Origin: Vreelandella subterranea
GTDB taxonomy: Bacteria > Pseudomonadota > Gammaproteobacteria > Pseudomonadales > Halomonadaceae
NCBI RefSeq assembly: GCF_900111305.1
Contig: NZ_FOGS01000009.1
Coordinates: 62,001 to 126,000, forward strand
Length of the DNA: 64,000 nucleotides
Direction of reading: 5' to 3'
A program made the position numbers and the translations under genes. The notes beneath the pieces were generated by a model. It did no database searches, was not told the DNA's origin, and saw only the letters and a list, made by a program, of their open reading frames with translations. The stretch's first letter is position 1, and each line of letters starts with the position of its first letter. This document shows positions 28,155-39,125 of this stretch, piece after piece.

Positions 28155-30098
28155 ATGAAACAGCTAGGCGCGCTGGCCGTAGGGCTTTGGCTAAGCATGG
28201 TGGGGTCAATTGGCTGGGCGCTTGAGTTGGGGCCTGCCCAGGTGCAGTCCCGGCTAGAGGCCCCGTTGCAGGCCGTACTGCCGCTTGTGGATGGCGATGC
28301 GTATTCGCCGTCAGCGATTGAGGTCAGCGTCGCCGGTGAGGGCGCCTTTGCCGACGCAGGCGTTGAATGGACACCGATGGCAGGGCGCGTCCAGGCCGCT
28401 ATTCAAGAGCGCCAGGGGCAGCCCGTGGTGGTGTTGACCAGCAACCAGCCGATCACCTCGCCTTGGCTGGACCTGCTGCTGACCGTGGAATCCCCCGATG
28501 GTCGGCAGTCCCAGGCCATCACGCTGTTGTTTGACCCTGCTGACTACGGTGCTGCCGATCGCCCGGCGGCGTCAGTAGCGCCTCAACCTGCCGCCGGGAA
28601 TGATGCCGCCGAGAATGATGCCCCTGCCGTGCCGCAAAACCGTGAGGCCGCCCAGGGCGACGCGTACGTGCGCAGCGGCGATACGCTATGGAGCGTTGCA
28701 GCGCGTACCAAGCCCGCACAGGCCAGCGTCCAGCAGATGATGCTGGCACTGCTGGAAGCCAACCCCAGCGCCTTTCCCTCGGGCAATATCCACGAAATGC
28801 GCGCCGCCCAGCGGCTGACGTTGCCCGATGAGTCGCGGGTGATGGCGCGTTCGGCGGAGCAGGCTGCCGAGGCCATCCGGGCGATGAACGCGGCCTGGCA
28901 GCGCCGCGATGAAAATGGCCCCGCGCCGGTGGCAATGCCCGAGGTCGATGACCCTGCAGATAACGCCACGGCCACTGACGCCGGTCCAGTCGAAAGCGAG
29001 CCCGTAGAAGAACCCCAGGCAACCTCGCAGACGCAGGCCTCCTCTGTCGAGGCGACTGCCCTTAGTGCGGCGCGAGTGCTAGCCAATGCGGCGACGAATG
29101 CAGCATCGCCGTCCGCCTCGTCATCAACGGTGCCTTCCGCTGAAGCCGAGCCCAGTCCGCGGGTCCAGCAGGCGCTTGAGGATATGCGCGAGGAAATCAC
29201 CGCGCTCCGCGAGGAGGTGGATCGGCTGAGTGAAACCGTGGCAGCGCAGCCAGCGGTGCCCGCGTCGTCGGCGCCGACAGCTGAACGGCCGTCTTTCATG
29301 GAGCGCGTCAGCGACTATCAGTGGTGGCTGCTGTTGCTCGCGCTGGTGCTGCTGGTGGCATTGTTGGTGGTGATTCGTCGTCGCCAGCAGTGGGAAACGC
29401 CGCCGACCATGTCGGCGGCGGCAGCAAAGGCGCCTCAACAGCCGGCACCATCGACCGCTGGCAGGCCTCGCGTGTCTCCCTCGGTAGCACCGGCCGCATC
29501 TTATGATGATGCACCAGCGGTGACGCCAGAAGCGATGGATCAACCAGCGGCAAGCGAGGCGGCGAGCCAGGCGCCACCCAAGCATACCGACGAGACATAT
29601 ACCGAGGACGAGGCGCCCTTTGATCGCTCGGCCATGGTCAATACCCAGGCGGCCGGGCTGGTCGAGTTGGGAGACGAGCGGCGGCTGGCGTTAAAGGCAA
29701 CTTCTGGAGGGCATAAGCCGTCGTTATGGCTGGCGCCGCCCGCCGATCCTGAGGCCGTGGCGGCCACGCTTTCGTCAATGGCTGCCAGCAAGGTGGATGA
29801 TGCCCCGGCGTCTGAACCCCGTCAGTCGAGCACGGCCCCGGACGATGAGGGGGCGTGGATTATCGATTATGAGCCGCCCACGCTTGCCTCGGAAAGCGCA
29901 ACCCGGAAAGAAACGCCCATGCAGCCCACCGTTGATTTTGAAAGCAAGCCAGCGACGCCCTCGAAGGCGCCTGCGTCTGCCGCTGCCCGCGAGCCAGCCC
30001 CAGAGCAGGAGTGGGAAATCGAAGAGGTGGCATTTGCGCCCACTCCTCGCGATAATGGCGCGCCTTCCTCCCCTGGCAATGTTGATAAGAGGCGATGA
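28155..30098 (+). CDS. fimV: FimV-like peptidoglycan-binding membrane protein, short form
   Basis: The 647-residue product begins with a signal peptide and a FimV N-terminal domain (ALELGPAQVQSRLEAPLQAVLPL). A LysM module follows at about 170-225 (YVRSGDTLWSVAARTK...). A short coiled coil (ALEDMREEITALREEVDRLSE) precedes one membrane helix near residue 390, then a long acidic, Pro/Ala-rich cytoplasmic region. The C-terminal TPR-type domain usual in Pseudomonas FimV is not visible. FimV organises polar machinery and type IV pili. GGGG lies upstream of ATG 28155. It overlaps truA by four bases. Confidence 0.82.
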   Translation: MKQLGALAVGLWLSMVGSIGWALELGPAQVQSRLEAPLQAVLPLVDGDAYSPSAIEVSVAGEGAFADAGVEWTPMAGRVQAAIQERQGQPVVVLTSNQPITSPWLDLLLTVESPDGRQSQAITLLFDPADYGAADRPAASVAPQPAAGNDAAENDAPAVPQNREAAQGDAYVRSGDTLWSVAARTKPAQASVQQMMLALLEANPSAFPSGNIHEMRAAQRLTLPDESRVMARSAEQAAEAIRAMNAAWQRRDENGPAPVAMPEVDDPADNATATDAGPVESEPVEEPQATSQTQASSVEATALSAARVLANAATNAASPSASSSTVPSAEAEPSPRVQQALEDMREEITALREEVDRLSETVAAQPAVPASSAPTAERPSFMERVSDYQWWLLLLALVLLVALLVVIRRRQQWETPPTMSAAAAKAPQQPAPSTAGRPRVSPSVAPAASYDDAPAVTPEAMDQPAASEAASQAPPKHTDETYTEDEAPFDRSAMVNTQAAGLVELGDERRLALKATSGGHKPSLWLAPPADPEAVAATLSSMAASKVDDAPASEPRQSSTAPDDEGAWIIDYEPPTLASESATRKETPMQPTVDFESKPATPSKAPASAAAREPAPEQEWEIEEVAFAPTPRDNGAPSSPGNVDKRR

Positions 30099-31018
30099 CG
30101 CTGTTTTACCATTTTGATGAGACACAACCGTTAACCGGCCGCCTGGCGATGGGCATTGAATACGATGGCACGCGCTTTTGTGGTTTTCAGCGACTCAAGC
30201 ACGCCGCCTCGGTGCAGGCATCGGTGGAAGACGCGCTGAGCAAAGTGGCGGGTGCGCCGGTACAAATTCATGCCAGCGGGCGAACCGACTCAGGCGTGCA
30301 TGCCACCCGTCAGATCATCCACCTGGACCCACCCGCCCAGCGCTCGGAAAAGGCCTGGGTGTTTGGCGCGAATACCTACCTGCCGCGGGATGTGTCGGTT
30401 CGCTGGGTCAAGCCGGTATCCGATGATTTCCACTCGCGGCTGGGCGCGCTGGGGCGCCGTTACCGTTACCTGCTGTTGAACCAGATAAGCCGCCCGGTAC
30501 TGGAACGGCACAATGTCACCTGGTGCCGCGATCCGCTGGATGCCGACGCCATGCATCGAGCTGCCCAGGCGCTGGTGGGGGAACATGATTTCTCGACGTT
30601 CCGCGCAGCGGGCTGTCAGTCGAAAACGCCGTGGCGACAAATGCACTTTATCGATGTCAAACGCTTTGGGCCGCTGGTCATGATCGATATCCAGGGCAAT
30701 GCGTTCCTGCACCATATGATCCGCAATATCGCCGGTGCCCTGGCAAGCGTGGGTCGCGGTGCCCAGGATGAAGGTTATATCGAGCGGCTGCTGGCGCTCA
30801 AGAACCGCAAGATGGGCGATGTCACCGCACCGGCCTGCGGGCTGCACTTTGTCGACTCGATCTACGACGAGCGGTTTGCGCTGCCCAAAGAGCCCTTGGG
30901 GCCAAACCTGATGGCCTTTTCCGGCGAATGGACCGGCGAGCGCGAACTCCCCGAGACCCCGCGCGTGGCGGCACGGCGAAAACTGACCTTTGCCAAAAAG
31001 CCCCAGGAGACACCGTGA
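30095..31018 (+). CDS. truA: tRNA pseudouridine(38-40) synthase
   Basis: TruA modifies uridines 38-40 in the anticodon stem-loop. The 307-residue product has GIEYDGTRFCGFQRL and the catalytic Asp65 in ASGRTDSGVHAT, then FRAAGCQSKTPWR and FLHHMIRNIAGAL. The start overlaps the end of fimV by four bases, and the end overlaps trpF, the common fimV-truA-trpF order in Pseudomonas-type genomes. The C-terminus carries a basic extension. Confidence 0.96.
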   Translation: MTLFYHFDETQPLTGRLAMGIEYDGTRFCGFQRLKHAASVQASVEDALSKVAGAPVQIHASGRTDSGVHATRQIIHLDPPAQRSEKAWVFGANTYLPRDVSVRWVKPVSDDFHSRLGALGRRYRYLLLNQISRPVLERHNVTWCRDPLDADAMHRAAQALVGEHDFSTFRAAGCQSKTPWRQMHFIDVKRFGPLVMIDIQGNAFLHHMIRNIAGALASVGRGAQDEGYIERLLALKNRKMGDVTAPACGLHFVDSIYDERFALPKEPLGPNLMAFSGEWTGERELPETPRVAARRKLTFAKKPQETP

Positions 31019-31656
31019 CACATACTGAATCCATGCAACGCACACGCATCAAGTTCTGTGGCTTTACCCGCCAGGACGACATCGACACGGCGGTGGCGCT
31101 GGGCGTGGATGCCCTGGGCTTTGTGATGTGGTCCAAGAGTTCGCGCAGCGTGGGTATTGAACAATTGGCAGCGCTGGCAGCAAAGGTCCCAGCGTTTGTC
31201 AGCCGCGTGGGGCTATTTGTCGACCCGTCTGCCAAGTGGGTCGAGGCATGTCTACCGCACCTGGACCTGCTGCAATTCCATGGTGATGAAACGCCCGAAT
31301 TCTGTGCCAGCTTTGACCGCCCCTGGATCAAGGCACTGCGCATGCGCGACACCATCGATCTAGCCTTTGAGGCAGAGCGTTATGCCCAGTCGCAAGCCTT
31401 GTTGCTTGACGCTTATCGCCCAGGCACGCCCGGCGGTACCGGTGAGTCGTTTGATTGGTCGAGAATCCCCGCAACGCTGGCAAAACCTGTTATTCTCGCA
31501 GGGGGATTGACGCCGGAAAATGTCTCGCAGGCCGTCCACCAGGTGAGGCCCTATGCGGTGGATGTTTCTGGTGGGATCGAGGCCTCGCGCGGCTGTAAAG
31601 ATGCTTCCAGGATGGCGTCTTTTGTCCGTCAAGTGGCGTCGGCCGACGCCCGTTAA
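31015..31656 (+). CDS. trpF: Phosphoribosylanthranilate isomerase
   Basis: TrpF performs the Amadori rearrangement in tryptophan synthesis. The product has RIKFCGFTRQDDI (catalytic Cys region), ALGFVMWSKSSR, LLDAYRPGTPGGTGESFDWS and VILAGGLTPENV. GTG at 31015 is preferred because AGGAGA lies about 6 bases upstream and the start overlaps the truA stop (213 residues); an ATG at 31033 is possible. It precedes trpB and trpA, giving a split trpFBA group; trpE, trpG, trpD and trpC are not in the window. Confidence 0.95.
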   Translation: MTHTESMQRTRIKFCGFTRQDDIDTAVALGVDALGFVMWSKSSRSVGIEQLAALAAKVPAFVSRVGLFVDPSAKWVEACLPHLDLLQFHGDETPEFCASFDRPWIKALRMRDTIDLAFEAERYAQSQALLLDAYRPGTPGGTGESFDWSRIPATLAKPVILAGGLTPENVSQAVHQVRPYAVDVSGGIEASRGCKDASRMASFVRQVASADAR

Positions 31657-31747
31657 GTTCCTGGGTCCGCTCAGCTTGCCCCGGGCTGCGTTTTAAAGTG
31701 AATTCATTTATTGTTTGCCTGTTCTGGCGATCTTGTGAGGTATCCCT

Positions 31748-33001
31748 GTGACAGTCTCAGCAACTGGTGCTTCTGAAAGCGTTTCTAAAACACGTTTCAG
31801 TGAGTTGACTCAAATGCCGGATGCCCGTGGCCATTTTGGTCCCTACGGCGGCCGGTTCGTGTCGGAAACCCTGAGCTTTGCCCTGGAAGAATTGGAGCAG
31901 ACCTACTTGAGTCTGCGTGACGACCCCGACTTTCAGGCTGAGTTTGACCGTGATCTTGCCCACTTCGTGGGGCGGCCATCGCCGTTGTATCACGCCGAAC
32001 GATGGTCACAGGCCCTCGGTGGGGCGCAAATCTGGCTCAAGCGCGAAGACCTGAACCATACCGGCGCTCACAAGGTGAACAACACCATTGGTCAGGCGTT
32101 ACTGGCCAAAAAGACCGGCAAACCCCGTGTCATTGCCGAAACCGGCGCGGGTCAGCACGGCGTGGCAACCGCCACGGTAGCGGCGCGTCTGGGGCTTGAG
32201 TGCGATGTTTACATGGGCGCTGCAGACGTCGAACGCCAGAAGCTGAACGTCTATCGCATGCGTTTGCTGGGCGCGCGGGTGATTCCGGTCGAGTCGGGTA
32301 CCCGTACCCTGAAAGACGCCATGAACGAAGCGCTGCGCGACTGGGTCACCAACGTCGATAACACCTTTTACATCATCGGTACCGTGGCAGGGCCACACCC
32401 GTATCCCCAACTGGTGCGGGATTTCAACGCCGTGGTGGGTCGTGAGGCACGCCGCCAGTCGCTCGAGCAGATCGGCCGCCTGCCTGATGCGCTGGTGGCC
32501 TGCGTGGGCGGTGGCTCCAACGCCATCGGCTTGTTCTATCCCTTCGTGGAAGATGACGATGTCGCCATGTACGGCGTCGAAGCCGGTGGTGACGGGGTGG
32601 AAACGGGGCGTCACGCGGCGCCGCTGTCTTCCAATGCGCCGCGGGGTGTGCTGCACGGTAACCGTACCTACCTGATGTCGGATGAGGCCGGGCAGGTGTC
32701 GGATACCCACTCGATTTCTGCCGGGCTGGATTACCCGGGCGTGGGTCCCGAACATGCCCTCTGGAAAGACGTCGGCCGGGTGAATTACGTGGCCGCCAAC
32801 GACAATGACGTGCTTGAGGCGTTTCGCGAACTCACGCACATGGAAGGCATCATGCCTGCCCTCGAAACGGCCCACGCGCTGGCCTACGCCAAGGTGCTGG
32901 CGCCCACCATGCGCCCTGACCAGCATATCGTGATTAACCTGTCAGGCCGTGGTGACAAAGACATTATGACAGTGGCCAAGATTGACGGCATCGACATTTA
33001 A
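31748..33001 (+). CDS. trpB: Tryptophan synthase beta chain
   Basis: TrpB joins indole and serine on PLP. The 417-residue product has the PLP lysine at 109 ([18 protein letters not shown]), the phosphate-binding [15 protein letters not shown], and [13 protein letters not shown]. It starts with GTG, supported by GAGGT about 8 bases upstream. The 91-bp gap after trpF shows no leader peptide with tandem tryptophan codons. It is 74 bp from trpA; in between is a run of short degenerate AAGG/TTTC blocks. Confidence 0.97.
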   Translation: MTVSATGASESVSKTRFSELTQMPDARGHFGPYGGRFVSETLSFALEELEQTYLSLRDDPDFQAEFDRDLAHFVGRPSPLYHAERWSQALGGAQIWLKREDLNHTGAHKVNNTIGQALLAKKTGKPRVIAETGAGQHGVATATVAARLGLECDVYMGAADVERQKLNVYRMRLLGARVIPVESGTRTLKDAMNEALRDWVTNVDNTFYIIGTVAGPHPYPQLVRDFNAVVGREARRQSLEQIGRLPDALVACVGGGSNAIGLFYPFVEDDDVAMYGVEAGGDGVETGRHAAPLSSNAPRGVLHGNRTYLMSDEAGQVSDTHSISAGLDYPGVGPEHALWKDVGRVNYVAANDNDVLEAFRELTHMEGIMPALETAHALAYAKVLAPTMRPDQHIVINLSGRGDKDIMTVAKIDGIDI

Positions 33002-33075
33002 GGGTCGGCAAGTTTCCAAGGCCAGAAGTATCCAAGGTCAGACGTTTTTAAGGTCATCAGTTTCTAAGGGCAAGC

Positions 33076-33879
33076 ATGAACCGTATTGATCAGCGTTTTA
33101 GTGAACTAAAACAGCAGGGCCGCAAGGCCCTGATTCCCTTCATTACCGCCGGGGATCCGGCGCCCCAGTACACCGTTGGCTTTATGCATGCCCTGGTGGA
33201 AGCCGGTGCGGATATCATCGAGTTGGGCGTACCCTTCTCAGATCCCATGGCAGACGGCCCGGTCATTCAAAAGGCCTGCGAGCGCGCGCTAAAGCAGGGC
33301 ACCCGGCTGGTCGACCTGCTCGACATGGTGGCCGAATTCCGCCAGACCGATACCACCACGCCTGTGGTGTTGATGGGCTATCTCAACCCCATCGAGCGTA
33401 TCGGCTACGATACCTTTGCCGATAAAGCCGCAGCGGTAGGCGTCGATGGTGTATTGACCGTGGATATGCCCCCGGAAGAAGCGGACGTGTTTGGACCGCT
33501 TCTGAAAGCGCGCGACCTGGCGGCTATTTTTCTCGTTGCACCTACCACTTCCCATGCCCGGGCCGCTACAATATGCGCCCACGGCGAGGGGTACCTGTAC
33601 TATGTGTCACTCAAGGGGGTGACCGGTGCCGCGACGCTCAATGCCGCCGACGTGGCAGAGCATCTCGAGCCGTTACGCGGCATGACCGACCTGCCGCTGT
33701 GTGTGGGTTTCGGTATTCGTGACGGCGCAACCGCCGCGGAAGTCGCCAAGGTGGCTGACGGCGTGATTGTGGGGAGTGCGTTGGTCAACCGCATCGCCGA
33801 GAGTGCCGATGCCCCGGATACCATTGCCGCCCAGTTAAAGCAGGTGCTTGGCGAAATGCGTTCGGCCATGGATGCCTGA
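33076..33879 (+). CDS. trpA: Tryptophan synthase alpha chain
   Basis: TrpA cleaves indole-3-glycerol phosphate and channels indole to TrpB. The 267-residue product keeps Glu49 and Asp60 at their canonical numbers ([14 protein letters not shown]). The phosphate-binding end is [38 protein letters not shown] precedes the ATG. It is followed by accD after 98 bp. Confidence 0.97.
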   Translation: MNRIDQRFSELKQQGRKALIPFITAGDPAPQYTVGFMHALVEAGADIIELGVPFSDPMADGPVIQKACERALKQGTRLVDLLDMVAEFRQTDTTTPVVLMGYLNPIERIGYDTFADKAAAVGVDGVLTVDMPPEEADVFGPLLKARDLAAIFLVAPTTSHARAATICAHGEGYLYYVSLKGVTGAATLNAADVAEHLEPLRGMTDLPLCVGFGIRDGATAAEVAKVADGVIVGSALVNRIAESADAPDTIAAQLKQVLGEMRSAMDA

Positions 33880-33977
33880 TAAGTTATTTCATCGTCTACA
33901 CTAACTGACATTAGTTTGACCCCATTCATCAAGCTTGGTCCCGCCAAGCGTTGACGTACAACGGAAGTCTTTTTGAT

Positions 33978-35000
33978 ATGAGCTGGTTAGATAAGATTGT
34001 GCCCTCCATGGGGCGTATCCAGCGTAAGGACCGTCGCGCTAGCGTTCCCGATGGTCTCTGGCGCAAATGCCCTAAGTGCGAAGCCGTTCTCTATCTTCCC
34101 GAGTTAGAGAAGCATCAAAGTGTTTGCCCGAAGTGCAATCACCACCTGCGATTGACGGCGCGCAAGCGGCTGGATTGGTTCCTGGACAAGACGGGTCGCG
34201 AAGAAATTGCGGCTGAGATTGAGCCGGTCGACCGCCTCAAGTTCCGCGATTCCAAGAAGTACAAGGATCGCTTGACCGCAGCGCAAAAAGAAACCGCCGA
34301 AAAAGACGCGCTGGTTGCCATGCGTGGTGAGTTGAATGGCTTGCCCGTGGTGGCCGTGGCGTTCGAATTTACCTTCATGGGTGGCTCCATGGGCGCGGTG
34401 GTTGGCGAGAAGTTCGTGCGCGCCGCCACCCTGGCGCTTGAATCTCGGGTACCGTTGATTTGCTTTGCGGCTTCCGGTGGGGCGCGCATGCAGGAAGCGC
34501 TGTTCTCGCTGATGCAGATGGCGAAAACCTCGGCAGCGCTTGAAAAGCTCAAGCAGGAAGGTATTCCGTATATCTCGGTGTTGACCGATCCGGTCTTTGG
34601 GGGCGTTTCTGCATCGCTTGCCATGCTTGGTGACCTGAATATTGCCGAACCCAATGCACTGATTGGTTTTGCCGGCCCGCGGGTCATTGAGCAAACCGTG
34701 CGCGAAACCCTCCCGGAAGGCTTCCAGCGCAGCGAATTCCTGCTTGAGCACGGCACGGTGGACATGATCGTGCATCGTCACGACATGCGCGAGCGCGTTG
34801 GCGGTGTGCTGCGCAAGCTGACCCACCAGCCGCTGGCCGGTAGTGATCCTGAGCCTGAAGAAGAGCCGCTGGTGTTCGAACCGGTCGTCGACGAACCCCA
34901 GGTGGCCGAGCAGGCTGAAGACCCCGAGTGGATCGAGGCGATTAACGGCAGCAGCCAATCAGACACTGCCAAGCGCGACGATTCCTCCCGCAATGCCTAA
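33978..35000 (+). CDS. accD: Acetyl-CoA carboxylase carboxyltransferase subunit beta
   Basis: AccD with AccA transfers the carboxyl group from biotin to acetyl-CoA, the first step of fatty-acid synthesis. The 340-residue product begins [15 protein letters not shown] and has the four-cysteine zinc ribbon at Cys31, 34, 50 and 53 (CPKCEA...CPKCNHH). The crotonase-type core reads [17 protein letters not shown] and [16 protein letters not shown] divergent acidic tail follows. The ATG at 33978 has GGAAG upstream. The end overlaps folC by 8 bp. Confidence 0.97.
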   Translation: MSWLDKIVPSMGRIQRKDRRASVPDGLWRKCPKCEAVLYLPELEKHQSVCPKCNHHLRLTARKRLDWFLDKTGREEIAAEIEPVDRLKFRDSKKYKDRLTAAQKETAEKDALVAMRGELNGLPVVAVAFEFTFMGGSMGAVVGEKFVRAATLALESRVPLICFAASGGARMQEALFSLMQMAKTSAALEKLKQEGIPYISVLTDPVFGGVSASLAMLGDLNIAEPNALIGFAGPRVIEQTVRETLPEGFQRSEFLLEHGTVDMIVHRHDMRERVGGVLRKLTHQPLAGSDPEPEEEPLVFEPVVDEPQVAEQAEDPEWIEAINGSSQSDTAKRDDSSRNA

Positions 35001-36267
35001 AACGCTGGCACAGTGGCTTGACCATCTGGAAACCCTCCACCCGGTGGGGATCGAACTGGGGCTGGATCGGGTCAGTCGGGTAGCTGACCGAATGGGCCTG
35101 TTGCAGCGCCCCATTGCCAAGCGGGTCATCAGCGTTGCGGGGACCAACGGCAAGGGCTCGACCCTGGCAATCATCGATAGTGTGGCGCGCGCACAGGGTC
35201 TGCGAGTGGGGACCTATACGTCTCCCCATCTGCTGCGCTACAACGAGCGCGTTCAGCTTGATGGCAGCATGGCGAGCGACGAACAGCTGGTCGCGGGCTT
35301 TGAGGCCGTCGAGCAGGCGAGGCTAGCCGCACCGGCGGTCAGTCTGACCTACTTCGAAGCCGGGACGCTATGTGCCCTCTGGTGTCTGTGCCAGCAGCCG
35401 CTTGATCTGGCCGTGCTTGAAGTAGGGCTTGGCGGGCGTCTGGATGCCGTCAATATTGTCGATGCCGATGTGGCGATCGTCACCACCATTGCCCAGGATC
35501 ACGCCGGGTTTTTAGGTACCGACATTGCCCAGATAGGTCGCGAGAAAGCCGGTATCTTCCGTTCGCAACGGCCTGCCGTCTTGGGCAGCCGCGATCTGCC
35601 AGAGAGCGTGGCGGATATCGCCGACGCCCTGTCAGCCCCCGTTTATCAACTTGGACGTCACTTCGAGCATACAGCCGACCCCGCATCGGCCTGCTGGCGC
35701 TGGCAGGGCCACACCGCCGCGGGCGATGCGCTGACACTCGATGCCTTACCCGACCCAGGCTTGCCCATGGATAACGCCGCGACGGCACTGCAAGCCTTGG
35801 TGCTGGCTGGCGTTGTGCCGGAGGCTTATCCGACCCAGACGGCCCTGACCAACCTGGTGGTGCCCGGGCGAATGCAGTGGCACGGTCAATGGTGTCTCGA
35901 TGTAGGCCATAACCCCCATGCAGCGGCTTATCTGGCGCGTCACCTGCCCCCTGTCGCGGCAGGTGCGACGCAATGGGGGCTCATCGGCATGTTAAGTGAT
36001 AAAGATGCCGATGGCGTGATCGCCGCGCTATCATCGCGTATTGGTGACTGGGTGTGCGTGAGCCTTGACGGTGAGCGCGGCCGTGAAGCCACTGAACTCG
36101 CCGAGCGGATTGCAGCCCTGGGCGGACGCGTGCATCATTGCGCGGCATCCCCGATGGCGGGAGTGGAGTGGCTGGCGACGCGGCTGGGCCCGGAGGATCG
36201 TGTGCTGGCGACAGGCTCTTTTTTCACGGTGGCGGCGCTATCAGCGCAGCCATTGCCACAGGCGTAG
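34993..36267 (+). CDS. folC: Bifunctional folylpolyglutamate synthase / dihydrofolate synthase
   Basis: FolC adds glutamates to folates and makes dihydrofolate from dihydropteroate. The 424-residue Mur-ligase-fold protein has the P-loop [33 protein letters not shown], and [16 protein letters not shown]. The start ATG lies inside the end of accD, an overlap that matches the common accD-folC pair. The short gap to the SPOR gene suggests one operon. Confidence 0.95.
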   Translation: MPKTLAQWLDHLETLHPVGIELGLDRVSRVADRMGLLQRPIAKRVISVAGTNGKGSTLAIIDSVARAQGLRVGTYTSPHLLRYNERVQLDGSMASDEQLVAGFEAVEQARLAAPAVSLTYFEAGTLCALWCLCQQPLDLAVLEVGLGGRLDAVNIVDADVAIVTTIAQDHAGFLGTDIAQIGREKAGIFRSQRPAVLGSRDLPESVADIADALSAPVYQLGRHFEHTADPASACWRWQGHTAAGDALTLDALPDPGLPMDNAATALQALVLAGVVPEAYPTQTALTNLVVPGRMQWHGQWCLDVGHNPHAAAYLARHLPPVAAGATQWGLIGMLSDKDADGVIAALSSRIGDWVCVSLDGERGREATELAERIAALGGRVHHCAASPMAGVEWLATRLGPEDRVLATGSFFTVAALSAQPLPQA

Positions 36268-36288
36268 CATCGCTTGATGGAGAGGGAT

Positions 36289-36960
36289 ATGAAATACGGT
36301 AAAACGGAACGGATCAGCGGTATCGTCATTCTGCTCGCGCTGTTGGCCATCATCGTGCCGTGGCTGATGAGTGACCCAGCGCCGCGTGAAGAGCGTCCCC
36401 AACCGAATTTTGTCATCGAGCAACCGGTGGAAGTCGAGCGCCGTGACGTTGACCCGCCGCAGCGCCCTGAATCGATTGGCGACCCCGCTGAGCAGGTAGA
36501 CCCGAGCGTGGCCGCTCAGGCAACTGACGAGCCGCTTGAAGTGGATCCCGCCAGCCCGAATACCGATCAACTGACAAGTAATGATGATGGCGCCTCAGAT
36601 GAAGCACCGGCGAGCGAGCAGAGCGATCCGATTGCCGACCTGATCGCTTCAAATAGCCAGCCAGTGAGTGATACGCCTGAGGAGCAACCCGCCGACGACC
36701 AGGCAGAGTCGGTTTCGCAGGCCAATTCAGCTGGCGAATGGGCGGTTCAGGTTGGCAGCTTCGGCAACCCTGATAACGCGCGGCGCTTGAGTGAACAGCT
36801 AAGCGGCGAAGGCTTTGCCGTTTACCAGCGCGACCGCGATAATGACATGACAACCGTCTACGTTGGACCCTTTGCGACCTCGGAAGAGGGCGAAGCGGCA
36901 ATGAGCGATGTTAAACAGCGAGCCAATGTCCAAGGCCTGCTGGTTCGAGTGCGGGAATAA
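36289..36960 (+). CDS. dedD: SPOR-domain membrane protein (DedD-like)
   Basis: The 223-residue product has one N-terminal membrane helix (about 9-28, ISGIVILLALLAIIVPWLM), a long acidic Pro/Glu-rich linker, and a C-terminal SPOR domain starting EWAVQVGSFGNPDNARRLSEQL and ending VQGLLVRVRE. SPOR domains bind denuded septal peptidoglycan, and DedD helps cell division. The position between folC and cvpA matches dedD in E. coli. The ATG at 36289 is chosen from the GGAGAGG just before it. Confidence 0.9.
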   Translation: MKYGKTERISGIVILLALLAIIVPWLMSDPAPREERPQPNFVIEQPVEVERRDVDPPQRPESIGDPAEQVDPSVAAQATDEPLEVDPASPNTDQLTSNDDGASDEAPASEQSDPIADLIASNSQPVSDTPEEQPADDQAESVSQANSAGEWAVQVGSFGNPDNARRLSEQLSGEGFAVYQRDRDNDMTTVYVGPFATSEEGEAAMSDVKQRANVQGLLVRVRE

Positions 36961-36962
36961 CC

Positions 36963-37511
36963 ATGGCGCTTACCTGGATAGACGCCGCCTTTCTAGCGGT
37001 GCTGGCGCTGTCAATGCTGGCGGGGTTTGTACGCGGTTTTGTCCGCGAAGCGCTGGGGCTGGCGGCCTGGGTGATTGCCCTGATGGTGGCCAGGGTGCTG
37101 GCCGAGCCCGTCGCCGAGCTGATGAGCGGTTTCATCGACAGTTTTGACGCGCGCCTGGTGCTGGCCTTTGCGTTAGTGATTTTTGCGGTCATCCTGCTGT
37201 GTGGCATTGTCATTAGGTTGGTGCATGCGGCGGTCGAGTGGGTCGGCATGGGGTTGCTTAACCGCTTTGCCGGTGCGGCGTTTGGCATCGCGCGTGGGGC
37301 GGTCATCCTGCTGGTGGTGACCGTGCTGATTATGCTGACGCCACTATCAGAGCTTCAGGCTTGGCAGCAGGCAACGCTACGCCCCACCTTTATCGAATTG
37401 CGCAACTACGCCATTAATCGGCTGGATCAATGGGGCGGTGAACTTCCCGAAGCGCCGTCCACGCTCAACAACATCACGCTGCCGGATTTACGCCAGGGGC
37501 GTGAACTTTGA
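36963..37511 (+). CDS. cvpA: CvpA-family membrane protein
   Basis: A 182-residue CvpA homologue with four hydrophobic segments, starting WIDAAFLAVLALSMLAGFVRGFVREALGL, the family signature. CvpA was named from colicin V production and is also linked to envelope homeostasis. It sits two bases after the SPOR gene and 62 bp before purF, the widely conserved dedD-cvpA-purF order. Confidence 0.95.
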   Translation: MALTWIDAAFLAVLALSMLAGFVRGFVREALGLAAWVIALMVARVLAEPVAELMSGFIDSFDARLVLAFALVIFAVILLCGIVIRLVHAAVEWVGMGLLNRFAGAAFGIARGAVILLVVTVLIMLTPLSELQAWQQATLRPTFIELRNYAINRLDQWGGELPEAPSTLNNITLPDLRQGREL

Positions 37512-37573
37512 TAGTTTTATCTGACATGTACCGGCTTACGTAGGTTAAGCCAGCATCAAGCGAGGTAACGGGA

Positions 37574-39097
37574 ATGTGCGGTATCGTCGGCCTTCTGGCC
37601 AAGCAAGCGGTAAATCAGGGTATTTACGACGCCCTGACCGTTCTTCAGCATCGCGGCCAGGACGCTGCCGGGATGATGACTTGGAGCGAGGGACGCTTTT
37701 TACTGCGCAAGAGTAACGGCCTGGTGCGCGATGTGTTTCATACGCGTCACATGGCGCGTTTGAAAGGCAACCTGGGTATCGGGCACGTCCGTTATCCCAC
37801 CGCCGGTTCCTCCAGCGAAGCCGAATCGCAGCCTTTTTATGTCAACTCTCCTTATGGTATCGCGCTTGCCCACAACGGCAACCTGACCAATTCCGAACAG
37901 CTCAAGCAGGAACTGTTTTCGACGGACCTTCGCCATATCAACACCAGCTCGGACTCCGAGGTGCTGCTCAATGTATTTGCCCACGAGCTGGGCAAGCAGG
38001 GCCTGCACCTGGAAGCCGAGGATATCTTTGATGCCGTACGCCGGGTGCATCGTCGTTGCCAGGGGGGGTATGCCGCCGTCGCGATTATCAACGGGTTTGG
38101 CATGGTGGCGTTTCGCGACCCTCACGGCATTCGGCCGGTGGTGTTCGGGACCCGCCAGGCCGAAAACGGCCAGGATGTCATGATTGCCTCCGAGTCGGTC
38201 GCCCTGGATGTGGGTGGCTTTGAGCTGGAGCGTGACCTGTCGCCGGGTGAAGCGGTCTTTGTCGATATGCAGGGCAACGTGCATACCCAGGTGTGTGCCG
38301 ACCGCCCTCAGCTGCGCTCGTGTATTTTCGAACACGTTTACCTGGCGCGGCCCGACTCGATTCTCGACGGCGCCTACGTCTACGGTACCCGCATGCAGAT
38401 GGGGCGTAAGCTCGGCGACCGGGTGCTCAATGAATGGCCCGATCACGATATCGACGTGGTGATTCCGATTCCCGATACGTCGCGTACCTCGGCGCTGGAG
38501 ATGGCGCAGCACCTGGGCGTTACCTACCGCGAAGGGTTCATGAAGAACCGCTATATCGGCCGAACCTTCATCATGCCGGGGCAGACCCAGCGCAAGAAAT
38601 CGGTGCGCCAGAAGCTCAATGCCATCGACATCGAGTTTAAAGATAAAAATGTGCTGCTGGTGGATGACTCCATCGTGCGTGGCACCACCTGCAAGCAGAT
38701 CATCCAGATGGCCCGCGATGCCGGAGCGCGAAAGGTCTACTTTGCCTCTGCAGCACCTCCGGTGCGTTATCCCAACGTTTACGGCATCGACATGCCCGCG
38801 GCCTCAGAATTGATTGCCCATGGGCGTACGGAAGAAGAAGTCGGCGAGTTGATAGGTGCCGACCGGATTTTCTATCAGGATATCGAAGACTTGAAAGATG
38901 CCTGCCGTGAAGTGAATCCCGAACTGGAGGCCTTTGACTGTTCGGTGTTTGACGGCAACTACGTCACGGGGGATATCGACGATGCCTACCTGGCGGTACT
39001 GGAAGCCAGCCGAAACGACCTGGCGAAAGACCAGAGCGCCGGTGATCACGCCCTGGTCGATATGCATAATCAGGATGACGACGATCTGGACGATTAA
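37574..39097 (+). CDS. purF: Amidophosphoribosyltransferase
   Basis: PurF commits PRPP to purine synthesis using glutamine. The N-terminal nucleophile is Cys2 ([11 protein letters not shown]). The glutaminase domain follows ([18 protein letters not shown]), then the phosphoribosyltransferase domain with the PRPP motif [18 protein letters not shown]. The 507-residue length fits the family. No PurR-type operator is obvious in the short leader. metZ follows after 28 bp, so they may be co-transcribed. Confidence 0.97.
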   Translation: MCGIVGLLAKQAVNQGIYDALTVLQHRGQDAAGMMTWSEGRFLLRKSNGLVRDVFHTRHMARLKGNLGIGHVRYPTAGSSSEAESQPFYVNSPYGIALAHNGNLTNSEQLKQELFSTDLRHINTSSDSEVLLNVFAHELGKQGLHLEAEDIFDAVRRVHRRCQGGYAAVAIINGFGMVAFRDPHGIRPVVFGTRQAENGQDVMIASESVALDVGGFELERDLSPGEAVFVDMQGNVHTQVCADRPQLRSCIFEHVYLARPDSILDGAYVYGTRMQMGRKLGDRVLNEWPDHDIDVVIPIPDTSRTSALEMAQHLGVTYREGFMKNRYIGRTFIMPGQTQRKKSVRQKLNAIDIEFKDKNVLLVDDSIVRGTTCKQIIQMARDAGARKVYFASAAPPVRYPNVYGIDMPAASELIAHGRTEEEVGELIGADRIFYQDIEDLKDACREVNPELEAFDCSVFDGNYVTGDIDDAYLAVLEASRNDLAKDQSAGDHALVDMHNQDDDDLDD

Positions 39098-39125
39098 ACG
39101 GTGTGTTTGAACAAGAGACTAGCCC

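Noticed and set aside
31657..31747. Tryptophan attenuator before trpB
   Set aside because: No short leader ORF with tandem Trp codons and no terminator/antiterminator pair is present.
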